Source: Puniceicoccaceae bacterium
Lineage (GTDB): Bacteria; Verrucomicrobiota; Verrucomicrobiia; Opitutales; JAFGAQ01
NCBI GenBank assembly: GCA_028285755.1
Contig: JANQOQ010000008.1
Location: 1,147,399 to 1,211,398 of the forward strand
Length of the DNA stretch: 64,000 bases
Direction of reading: 5' to 3'
Numbering within the stretch: the first letter of the stretch is position 1; every line of letters begins with the position of its first letter. A program made the position numbers and the translations under genes. Positions 25,942-33,311 of this stretch are shown here, piece by piece. The notes under the pieces were generated by a model. That model saw only the letters and a list, made by a program, of their open reading frames with translations. It ran no database searches and was not told where the DNA came from.

Positions 25942-27327
25942 TCAATAGGGCAAGCTGTCCTGATCGTAAGGTTTAGTGTTTTCAAAGACCCGTTCTTTCA
26001 ATTCGGGTTCGATATTCAGCACTTCCTTAGAACCATCTTGGTTTTTTCGGATTTGAAAACCATCATAAAGTTTTCCAGTTGCTGTGTATGCATGATAGGT
26101 CAGTTGATCACTCTCCACATTTATGACCTGAAAGAACTGGGTATTTTCTGCCTTTCGTTCGAGATTGACTCCGTAATCTGCAAAGTTATCCCAGCCCTTT
26201 TCATTAAATCCATACATCTTGGGTCCGCTGACAGAGTTCACATATACTGTTGCGACTGCATCCTTAGCTGCGTCCGGGTCGGTGAAATGAACCGGTACCT
26301 GACCGCGTGCATAAGTATGGTCATGCCCCTGTAGGATGAGATCGACCTGATACTCGTCGAATAGGGGTTTCCATTTTTGGCGTTGCTCCGAATTATCGCG
26401 ATCACGACCCGAAGAAAATACCGGATGGTGGAAGCTGACGATTATCCACTTTTGAGTATTCTCTTTCAAGCTTTTCTCAAGCCAGGGAATCTGCGAATCT
26501 ATCTCACGGTTCGTATTTAGGATAATGATTTTTGCGTTCGCAATGTCGTGGGTGTAGACTGTTCCATGGATTTTTTCAGGCAGGCTCTGTTCCTGGGGGA
26601 GTGAAAACTGATAGTTCCATTGCAAGGACAGTACCCGTTCACCGAGTCGCAGCAAATTATCAGCATCATATTCGTGGTTACCGCTGACAGGCAAAGTTAA
26701 AAGCGATGCATGGATCCAGCCCCCTGCCTTAAACCACTCAGCCCACTCGGTATCGTGGTGGGCCCGGTTGATCAGGTCCCCCGCATGCAGAGCAAAGTTG
26801 GCATTTGGAGCCTTTTGGTAAGCCGCCCGAATCACCCGGGACCAATGGGATAGCACCGAGTTTTGTGCATCCCCGAAGTAGATGAACGAAAAGGAATTAC
26901 TGCCAATCGCAGGAGCCGTGCGAAACTGAATCCACTCGCTCCAATACCCTTCAGAACCAACACGATAAGCATAGAGGGTATTGGGTTTCAGCTCGGTGAA
27001 ATTAACCGTATGGTAGTGCACTGTCTGCTTTTTATTCCATTCAGTTTTACCAAATTCCAGAGGCTTGGTTAGTGCTTTATATTGTTCTGCGCCCACATCA
27101 AACCGTGCGTCATCAGTGGCTTTGATGATTTCAGCATAAGCTTCCTTTATCGTTTCACTGGTTCTCCACGAAACGGCGGCACTCGTTGTCGGATCTGTTA
27201 GTGGAGTGAGTATGATGCGATCCGGGTCATTACTCGGTTTTTCCCAATGGTGCAGAGTAGCATTATGCCCCCATAGGTTGAGGCCAAAAAGCAATGAGAG
27301 GAATGTCGTGGTTAAGAGTGCTTTCAT
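25942..27327 (-). CDS. Secreted purple acid phosphatase-like metallophosphoesterase
   Basis: A 461-residue exported protein with a signal peptide (about 1-20), an N-terminal fibronectin-III-like purple acid phosphatase domain (about 35-140, VSWRTSETIKEAYAEI and LKPNTLYAYRVG), and a calcineurin-like catalytic domain. The metal-binding blocks occur in order: FGDAQ, HAGDLINRAHH, SGNHEYD, SFHHPVF and GHDHTYARG. It would hydrolyse phosphomonoesters outside the cytoplasm. As first gene of the leftward sulfatase/esterase cluster it may act on phosphorylated sugars, or simply supply phosphate. It has its own upstream region of about 120 bases, including the terminator of the SRPBCC gene. Confidence 0.92.
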   Translation of the reverse strand: MKALLTTTFLSLLFGLNLWGHNATLHHWEKPSNDPDRIILTPLTDPTTSAAVSWRTSETIKEAYAEIIKATDDARFDVGAEQYKALTKPLEFGKTEWNKKQTVHYHTVNFTELKPNTLYAYRVGSEGYWSEWIQFRTAPAIGSNSFSFIYFGDAQNSVLSHWSRVIRAAYQKAPNANFALHAGDLINRAHHDTEWAEWFKAGGWIHASLLTLPVSGNHEYDADNLLRLGERVLSLQWNYQFSLPQEQSLPEKIHGTVYTHDIANAKIIILNTNREIDSQIPWLEKSLKENTQKWIIVSFHHPVFSSGRDRDNSEQRQKWKPLFDEYQVDLILQGHDHTYARGQVPVHFTDPDAAKDAVATVYVNSVSGPKMYGFNEKGWDNFADYGVNLERKAENTQFFQVINVESDQLTYHAYTATGKLYDGFQIRKNQDGSKEVLNIEPELKERVFENTKPYDQDSLPY

Positions 27328-27400
27328 TAATGTACTATTTTAGCTTTTCGTCTCTTGAACTGTCAAACTTTGACCTCAACGATACACATCCTTAACAAAA

Positions 27401-27430
27401 AAGCCGGGCGAGAGCCCGGCTTAATCGAGG
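27401..27430 (-). terminator. Rho-independent terminator of the arsR-SRPBCC unit
   Basis: A perfect 9-bp stem (27401-27409 with 27414-27422, AAGCCGGGC/GCCCGGCTT) and a GAGA tetraloop. Read leftward it is followed by a T-rich run (complement of 27395-27400). It lies 30 bases past the SRPBCC stop, so it ends leftward transcription from that gene before the phosphatase gene. Confidence 0.85.
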
Positions 27431-27451
27431 GAGGAATTGTAATGTATATTG

Positions 27452-27907
27452 CTAGATAAAAGTTGCTGCGAGGTGGCCGATGCAGTTGTTCCAGCCCTCT
27501 GTGTGCGGGGCGATCATATCCTCGGTGGGTAATTCGTGTGTGAGCTTGAAATGGGTGCCCGTATCGGTTCGGCTGAGCTCTATAGTCACCACCGAGTGTT
27601 CCAGGAAACCCTGGGATCTCCAGGTGAAGGCCAGTTTATCCGGTTTGCTGATCTCCAGGTATTCACCATTGGGAGCGTGGGCTTCTTCACCCCCGCATTC
27701 TTCTTTTGAACCATCCGGATGATGCATGTGCACGGTGTATTTGCCCCCCACGCGAAAGTCCTGTTCTACTTTAGCGTATCCTTCAGGCATGCCATAAAAC
27801 CATTGGTTCATTTGTTCGGGGATCGTCAACGCATCAAAAACCGCCTCCTGGCTTGCCGGAAGTTCGCGCTCAATGACAAGTTTTTTTTCTAATTCTATCG
27901 TTTTCAT
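27452..27907 (-). CDS. SRPBCC (AHSA1-like) domain protein
   Basis: A 151-residue START/Bet v1-like protein of the AHSA1 (activator of Hsp90 ATPase homologue) family. Landmarks are ERELPASQEAVFDALTIPEQMNQWF near the N-terminus, FRVGGKYTVHMHHPDG, and the C-terminal HTEGWNNCIGHLA helix. Such proteins bind small hydrophobic ligands in a helix-grip cavity and are often encoded with ArsR regulators, as here: its start is 10 bases after the arsR-type stop. The ligand and function are unknown; a stress or detoxification role is the usual proposal. Confidence 0.93.
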   Translation of the reverse strand: MKTIELEKKLVIERELPASQEAVFDALTIPEQMNQWFYGMPEGYAKVEQDFRVGGKYTVHMHHPDGSKEECGGEEAHAPNGEYLEISKPDKLAFTWRSQGFLEHSVVTIELSRTDTGTHFKLTHELPTEDMIAPHTEGWNNCIGHLAATFI

Positions 27908-27917
27908 AGGTATAATG

Positions 27918-28253
27918 TTATTTGGATTTATTGGATTCGAGAAATTGTTCGAGATTATCGATGCGCTTCATCCAATGAGCCGTGAGCTGATTGAGAATTT
28001 CACGCGCATCCTTAATGGGTTGTTCGTTGAGCATAAAACGATGGTGCTTTCCTTTTTTCATACGGGTAATGAGTTTTGCATTTTCCAGGACTTTCAGGTG
28101 TTTGGATATGGCGGGGGCTGAAATCGAATAAGGCTTTGAGAGTTCCTGAACGGTAGCGGCCTGCCTGGATATGTCGTTCAACAGCCCACGCCGCGTACGG
28201 TCTGAGAGTGCATGAAAGACGCGGTCGGTTTCTATTTCCTTATAATTAACCAT
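27918..28253 (-). CDS. ArsR family transcriptional regulator
   Basis: A 111-residue winged-helix repressor. The N-terminal half reads RVFHALSDRTRRGLLNDI, and the recognition-helix region ISAPAISKHLKVLENAKLI is followed by the wing GKHHRFMLNEQ. It lacks the ELCVCDL-type metal-binding cysteines of ArsR/SmtB metal sensors, so it belongs to the non-metal group usually paired with SRPBCC proteins. It probably represses its own operon; a 10-bp inverted repeat at 28289-28314, just upstream, is a good operator candidate. The signal is unknown. Confidence 0.94.
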   Translation of the reverse strand: MVNYKEIETDRVFHALSDRTRRGLLNDISRQAATVQELSKPYSISAPAISKHLKVLENAKLITRMKKGKHHRFMLNEQPIKDAREILNQLTAHWMKRIDNLEQFLESNKSK

Positions 28254-28288
28254 GCGGTTAAATGTATGAGGGTCATTTTAAATATGTC

Positions 28289-28314
28289 AACAATTAACTT
28301 TTTGGTTAATTGTT
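28289..28314. promoter_or_regulatory. Inverted repeat, candidate ArsR-family operator
   Basis: Two perfect 10-bp arms, AACAATTAAC (28289-28298) and GTTAATTGTT (28305-28314), are separated by six bases. The repeat lies between the arsR-type gene (start 28253) and the rightward nucleoside hydrolase gene (start 28360). The site could control both directions. A terminator is unlikely because no rightward gene precedes it and the stem is AT-rich. Confidence 0.55.
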
Positions 28315-28359
28315 TTTTTGGACTTGGGTTGTAACGCGATTTGTATTACGGATCACCCT

Positions 28360-29379
28360 ATGAATTCTTTATTTACCCCCATTCGTGCCAGTATCAGTTT
28401 CCTCGTCTTGTTTCAGGCTATTTATATATACGCTAAAGTTGACCAAGAATACGTAAAGCCTCACCGATTATTTCAGAGATATGATTACAGCCAGCGTGTG
28501 GCCCCGGTAGTGCCGCCCAAGGGTGAAAAGATGCGGGTGATCATCGATACCGATGCCTACAATGAAATCGATGATCAATGGGCCATCGTGTTAGCTTTGC
28601 TTTCCCAAGACCGCTTTAAGATAGAAGGATTTGTCGCTGCAAACTACGATAATGCGGATACCGGCGGTCCGGGAGGGATTGAGAATTCCTACAATGAAAT
28701 ACTCAATATCCTGAAGTTGATGGATATGGAAGGACGGTTTCCGGTGAAACGGGGATCTCATCCGATGCGTTATATGTATGAGGCGTCACCTTCTGAGGGC
28801 GTGGATTTTATTATCGAAACCGCTATGGCATCGACCCCTGAAGATCCGGTCTGGCTGATTTCTTTGGGTACTGCCACAAATGCTGCATCCGCTTGGTTGC
28901 AGGCTCCCGAGATCGCGGATCGGGTCGTTTTCTTCTGGCACGGCCGCACGCAATGGCCGGATCTCATGGTGAACTTCAATGTGTTTGGTGATCGGAATGC
29001 AGCCATAATACTCTTTGATCTACCAGTGCGTTTCGTGTTATTTGACACGGGCGGGCATCTGACCTGCAGTATGGAAGAAACCAAGCGGGAGGTTTATCCC
29101 TATGGCAAAATTGGCAGATATTTGTATGAGTATCGAACCACCAAGAAATGGTTTCAAGCGGAAGACAAGGGCCTCTTCGATTTGGGCGATGTTGCTGCCC
29201 TGGTAGACCCGGATATTGCTCAGTGGGAAGCAGTGAAATCTCCCCAAGTTTCTCGTGATCTCAAATACATGTTTACTGAAAAGCGGGGGGAAATATTGCG
29301 CTGTTATGATATGGATCGGGATGCGACTTTTCAGCTGCTGTATGATAAATTGCAGGCGGCATATCCAAATAAGGAATAG
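28360..29379 (+). CDS. Exported inosine-uridine nucleoside hydrolase-like protein
   Basis: A 339-residue protein of the inosine-uridine nucleoside N-ribohydrolase fold. The calcium-binding N-terminal motif appears as MRVIIDTDAYNEIDDQWAI, an expanded form of the canonical DTDPGxDD, and WLISLGTATNAA matches the family's LGPLTN strand. The ATG at 28360 gives a Sec signal peptide (MNSLFTPIRASISFLVLF and on to about residue 25); the frame extends upstream only through a TTG. The His that activates ribose in true IUNH enzymes is not obvious, so substrate and activity are uncertain. Exported relatives with DTDAxNEIDD are common in Planctomycetota and Verrucomicrobiota. Confidence 0.87.
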   Translation: MNSLFTPIRASISFLVLFQAIYIYAKVDQEYVKPHRLFQRYDYSQRVAPVVPPKGEKMRVIIDTDAYNEIDDQWAIVLALLSQDRFKIEGFVAANYDNADTGGPGGIENSYNEILNILKLMDMEGRFPVKRGSHPMRYMYEASPSEGVDFIIETAMASTPEDPVWLISLGTATNAASAWLQAPEIADRVVFFWHGRTQWPDLMVNFNVFGDRNAAIILFDLPVRFVLFDTGGHLTCSMEETKREVYPYGKIGRYLYEYRTTKKWFQAEDKGLFDLGDVAALVDPDIAQWEAVKSPQVSRDLKYMFTEKRGEILRCYDMDRDATFQLLYDKLQAAYPNKE

Positions 29380-29484
29380 CAAATCGGTGTGAGCAATGTG
29401 ACGCCGGTGATCAGAGTTCCTGTTTTATTTTGGAATAAAAAGTCAGGATAGCTCGTTTAGTAGGTCAATAACCCATTAAGACCT

Positions 29485-29940
29485 ATGAATACTATTCTAT
29501 CTAAATCTTTAGTTTTACTGAGTGCATTCACTTTCGCACTCTCTGTATCTGCAGAAGATCCCATATATACGGGATCCTTTAGCAATAAAGCAGTTGGAGG
29601 CTATGACACAGTCTCTTACTTTCAAGGGACTGGTAAACCCGAAAAGGGGGTGAAAGACTTTCAAACCGAATGGCGCGGAGCGACCTGGTTTTTCGCTAAT
29701 GCGGAAAATCTGGAAAAATTCAAAGCTGATCCGGAGAAGTATGCCCCGCAATATGGCGGCTACTGTGCATGGGCAGTCTCTCAGGGATATCTGGCAAAGG
29801 GGGACCCTTTAGTGTATGAAAAGGTGGGTGATAAAATTTATCTGAACTATAATCAGGACGTAAGCGATAAATGGGAGCCGGAGAAAGATACTTTGATTCC
29901 AGCTGCAGATGAAAAGTATTCGGGATTAGTCGATTTATAA
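29485..29940 (+). CDS. Secreted YHS domain protein
   Basis: A 151-residue exported protein with a signal peptide (about 1-23, MNTILSKSLVLLSAFTFALS) and one YHS domain, the short domain named after Tyr-His-Ser and often linked to metal binding. The segment VGGYDTVSYFQGTGKPEKG, the core WRGATWFFANAENLEKFKAD and PEKYAPQYGGYCAWAVSQ are typical of the 'YHS domain-containing' periplasmic family. A single Cys (YGGYC) is conserved in that family. The role is unknown. It stands between the nucleoside hydrolase and the DUF3147 gene on the same strand. Confidence 0.92.
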   Translation: MNTILSKSLVLLSAFTFALSVSAEDPIYTGSFSNKAVGGYDTVSYFQGTGKPEKGVKDFQTEWRGATWFFANAENLEKFKADPEKYAPQYGGYCAWAVSQGYLAKGDPLVYEKVGDKIYLNYNQDVSDKWEPEKDTLIPAADEKYSGLVDL

Positions 29941-29973
29941 AATAAGCAATAAAACATATTTGAGGTAGTAGAG

Positions 29974-30014
29974 TGGGGTTGTCAGCCAAGGAGAATTTTG
30001 GTAAGGCAACCCCA
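29974..30014 (+). promoter_or_regulatory. Stem-loop ending at the start codon of the DUF3147 gene
   Basis: A 10-bp stem with one G-U pair, 29974-29983 with 30005-30014, pairs the leader with the bases up to and including the A of the ATG at 30014. Inside it a small CCAA/TTGG stem presents GGAGAATT in its loop. The arrangement would hide the start codon region in the mRNA. No T-run follows, so it is not a terminator. Function is inference. Confidence 0.4.
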
Positions 30015-30367
30015 TGTTTATTTTGTTTAAATACCTCATTACCGCAGGCATCATCGTATTGGTTTCGGAAGTTGCCAAGCGGGCAGATAAAGTCGGTGCG
30101 CTTATAGCAGCTTTACCGTTTGTTACGATTCTGGTGATGATCTGGCTGCATGTAGAAAACCAGGGCAGCGAAAAGATTGCAAATCACGCTTATTACACCT
30201 TTTGGTATGTGTTACCTACACTGCCCATGTTTTTGCTGTTGCCCTGGATACTGCGCAAAGGGGTGGATTTTTGGCTGGGTTTACTGATTAGTGTATTCGT
30301 TACTTTTGTTTCTTTTATTATTACGACTGTGCTAGTAAAGCGTATTGGCGTTGATCTTATGCCTTAA
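30014..30367 (+). CDS. DUF3147 family membrane protein
   Basis: A 117-residue integral membrane protein with four hydrophobic segments (about residues 3-20, 30-46, 62-82 and 86-110). The early motif SEVAKRADKVGALIAALPFVTILVM matches DUF3147, a widespread family of small inner-membrane proteins without known function. The length is normal. It lies 73 bases after the YHS gene, with the leader hairpin between them, and 60 bases before the sulfatase gene. Confidence 0.88.
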   Translation: MFILFKYLITAGIIVLVSEVAKRADKVGALIAALPFVTILVMIWLHVENQGSEKIANHAYYTFWYVLPTLPMFLLLPWILRKGVDFWLGLLISVFVTFVSFIITTVLVKRIGVDLMP

Positions 30368-30427
30368 TTACGTTTTGTCTTAAGTATCTAACCTTAGATT
30401 AATTACATTTTATCCCCCCGATAGCCC

Positions 30428-31945
30428 ATGAAACTCCCTGCAGTCGCCAGTATACTCATTTTCATTTTTTCATTATCCCAAGCATCAGAGCGCAATATTG
30501 TCCTGATCGTCACGGATGACCAAAGCCAGACGCTGGGTTGCTACGGGGATCCGGTAGCAGTCACCCCCGCTCTCGATAAGCTGGCTGAGGAGAGCACCAT
30601 TTTTACCAACGCGTACGCGACGACTGCAAGCTGTAGCGCCAGCCGATCGGTGATACTAACCGGCACTTACAATCATGCCAATGGTCAGTACGGCCACCAG
30701 CACCACTATCATAAGTTCACTACTTTTCAGGATTTGGTGGGGCTCTCGCTTCCGCGAGCACTTTCACGAGCAGGCTATCGTACGGCGCGGGTGGGAAAAT
30801 ACCATGTAGCTCCGGAAGTGGTGTATCAGTTTGATGAGCATTTACGCGGCTACGATCATGGTAGTAATAACGTCGGTTTTGCGGATGTTTGTGAGGACTT
30901 CATTAAAGCGGATGATGACCGTCCTTTTTTCCTGTACTTTGCCACGAATAATCCCCACCGGGGTGGAGGTGAAGACCAAAACTCGGACGATGAGTTTAAG
31001 GCAAATATGTTTGGTAATTTGCAGAACAGACAAGGTTTTGACGGGGTAGAAGAGGTATTCTATGATCCTGAGGAAGTGGTCGTACCCGGATTCCTTCCCG
31101 ATACGATGGAGACCCGCAAGGAGCTTGCACAGTATTATCAGTCTGTCTCTCGGGTTGATAAGGGAGTGGGCCGTTTGATCGAATTGCTGAAAGAGGCGGA
31201 TCTTTTCGATAAGACGATGATCATCTTTACCGCAGATCATGGCATGGCATTTCCCGGGGCGAAAACCACGGTGTATGAAGGTGGGTTGAAGGTGCCGTTC
31301 GTGGTATTTAACCCTTATGGAGATCGAAAGAAAGTATTCAACAATGCCTTGGTTAACCATGCGGACATCACCCCCTCGATCCTTGATTTTGCACAAGCGC
31401 TCGATCACAAAAACAATCGACCTGCGGAGTGGATTGATGTGGACGCCTTCTGGGAAGCGCGGGGAGAGCAGGCACTCGCTAATCGGGATGGGCGTATTGA
31501 GTTTGATCGCTACCACGGGCAATCGTGGCTCCCGGGGCTAGGAAAAGAAGGTATTCCGGGGCGTGATGAAACCTACGCTTCCCACACTTTCCATGAGATT
31601 ACCATGTATTACCCCATGCGGGTGGTTAAGGATCGGGATTATAAACTGATCTGGAATATTGCCTACAAGCAACCCTATCCGTTTGCCTCTGACCTGTGGG
31701 TGGCTTCCACCTGGCAAGCGCAACTGGCGAAAGGCCCCGATGCCCCTTACGGACAGTGGACCGTGCAGGGTTACCAATATCGTGATGAGTTTGAGCTTTT
31801 TGACCGCAATAACGACCCTTACGAGGGCAAAAATTTGGCTTATGATCCCAAATACTCAAAAGTGCTTAAAGAGTATCAGGAAAAGCTTAAAGCCTTTCAG
31901 GAAGAGACGGATGATCCCTGGATCATGAAGTGGGAATACGAGTAA
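30428..31945 (+). CDS. Secreted S1-family sulfatase with C-x-A-x-R motif
   Basis: A 505-residue sulfatase with a Sec signal peptide (about 1-20). The formylglycine site is TASCSASRSVILTG (C69), with Ala in place of the usual Pro; C-x-A-x-R sites are known in heparan N-sulfatase-like groups and are still matured. D30 and D31 (IVTDDQSQ) and TADHGMAFPGAKTTVYEGG supply metal ligands. GKYHVAPE holds the Lys and His of the active site. The whole protein resembles bacterial S1_8-type N-sulfoglucosamine sulfohydrolase-like enzymes, though the substrate is unproven. It precedes galK and the symporter on the same strand by 159 bases. Confidence 0.95.
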   Translation: MKLPAVASILIFIFSLSQASERNIVLIVTDDQSQTLGCYGDPVAVTPALDKLAEESTIFTNAYATTASCSASRSVILTGTYNHANGQYGHQHHYHKFTTFQDLVGLSLPRALSRAGYRTARVGKYHVAPEVVYQFDEHLRGYDHGSNNVGFADVCEDFIKADDDRPFFLYFATNNPHRGGGEDQNSDDEFKANMFGNLQNRQGFDGVEEVFYDPEEVVVPGFLPDTMETRKELAQYYQSVSRVDKGVGRLIELLKEADLFDKTMIIFTADHGMAFPGAKTTVYEGGLKVPFVVFNPYGDRKKVFNNALVNHADITPSILDFAQALDHKNNRPAEWIDVDAFWEARGEQALANRDGRIEFDRYHGQSWLPGLGKEGIPGRDETYASHTFHEITMYYPMRVVKDRDYKLIWNIAYKQPYPFASDLWVASTWQAQLAKGPDAPYGQWTVQGYQYRDEFELFDRNNDPYEGKNLAYDPKYSKVLKEYQEKLKAFQEETDDPWIMKWEYE

Positions 31946-32104
31946 TTCTGAGTTTAGTTTTTTCCGTTTTCTACTATAACCTACCTCAAAAGTAAGCATT
32001 GAAGTGTTATAGCATTAGAATGGGTGTAGAGCGGTAGTGATCATATAATTATTTATAATGACTGAATGCTTGCACTTTAACTTGAATAATTCTTTAACGA
32101 CCAG

Positions 32105-33283
32105 ATGTCTACTTTGGATATAAGTGAAAACCTGGATGAGCTAGAGCGGATCACGCATTCGGGGTTTGTAGATCAATTTGCGAGTCAGCCGACTCATCGT
32201 GTCGCCTCCCCGGGCCGGCTGAATGTAATTGGCGAGCACGTCGACTATAATGATGGTATTGTACTTCCGGCGGCGATTGAGCGATGGATTTTTGGCGTAT
32301 TTGCTCCATCCGCAGGGAATCAGGTGGTCGTGTATGATGCCAAGTATACGGAGTCCATAACGATTGATCTTGCAGAAGAGCTAAAGCCTCAAAAAGGCGA
32401 GTGGGCCAATTACATCAAGGGAGTTTTCGCTCAATTTCAAAAACAAGGTATCCAAATACCGGCATTTAATGCGTGTATTTACTCCAATGTGCCCACCGGG
32501 GGCGGACTGAGTAGTAGCGCGGCGCTTGAGGCGCTTTTTGCAACGATTGTTGAAACGCTGCTGGAGAGCCCCATGGACAAAATGGAAAAAGCGTTGCTTT
32601 GTCAGAAAGCTGAACACGAGTTTGCAGGCGTTCCCTGCGGGATTATGGATCAGGCGGCGGTGATTCTCGGCGAGCAAAATCATCTCTTGAAGCTGGACTG
32701 CCGGGACCTGTCCGTGGAAACCGTTCCCTTTACCAGCGAAGAACTGGGCTTAATGATTATTGATTCCAAGGTGCATCATGAACTCGCAGATGGTGAATAT
32801 GGCAAGCGCAGGGCATCCTGTGAGCAGGTTCGGGATATACTGGGGCTTAGCTCGCTTAGAGATGCCACGATGGACCAATTAGACGCTGCAAACATAGACG
32901 ACGATGTCCTGTATCGAAGGGGCAAGCATGTGATCACCGAAATTGAACGGATCGAAGCTGCGATTGAGGTCTTGAAGGTAGACGACTTTGTGGCCTTGGG
33001 AGAATTGATTAACGGGAGTCATTTTTCACTCAGTCATGACTGTGAGGTAAGTTGTCCGGAATTGGATTTTATTACGGATCAGGCGCGTAAACACCCGGGA
33101 GTTCTGGGAGCACGCATGATGGGAGGTGGATTTGGCGGCTCAGCGATCCTTCTTGTTCGCAAAGACCAAGCCGAAGCCGTGGCTGCTAAGATTGATCAGG
33201 CCTATCAGGAGGCTTATAACCTAAAAGCTGCTTTTTTCCTGACAAATCCATCTCAAGGTGTCAGCGTGAGCCCTCTAAGTTAG
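32105..33283 (+). CDS. galK: Galactokinase
   Basis: A 392-residue GHMP kinase that phosphorylates galactose at C1 for the Leloir pathway. The galactokinase signature GRLNVIGEHVDYNDGIVLP is complete. The ATP-binding PTGGGLSSSAALE and the C-terminal GARMMGGGFGGSAILLV are intact, and CGIMDQAA carries the catalytic Asp. The length matches the family. The symporter gene begins 28 bases later, so uptake and phosphorylation of galactose are probably one operon. galT and galE are not in the window. Confidence 0.97.
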   Translation: MSTLDISENLDELERITHSGFVDQFASQPTHRVASPGRLNVIGEHVDYNDGIVLPAAIERWIFGVFAPSAGNQVVVYDAKYTESITIDLAEELKPQKGEWANYIKGVFAQFQKQGIQIPAFNACIYSNVPTGGGLSSSAALEALFATIVETLLESPMDKMEKALLCQKAEHEFAGVPCGIMDQAAVILGEQNHLLKLDCRDLSVETVPFTSEELGLMIIDSKVHHELADGEYGKRRASCEQVRDILGLSSLRDATMDQLDAANIDDDVLYRRGKHVITEIERIEAAIEVLKVDDFVALGELINGSHFSLSHDCEVSCPELDFITDQARKHPGVLGARMMGGGFGGSAILLVRKDQAEAVAAKIDQAYQEAYNLKAAFFLTNPSQGVSVSPLS

Positions 33284-33311
33284 AATATTTTTAAATCTGT
33301 TACCCTGAAAT

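Noticed and set aside
30632-30646. C-S-A-S-R sulfatase as an inactive enzyme
   Set aside because: C-x-A-x-R sites are known to be matured; the Pro-to-Ala change alone does not imply loss of activity.
30842-31522. 226-residue leftward frame opposite the sulfatase
   Set aside because: Antisense to a conserved sulfatase domain; no start signal or family match.
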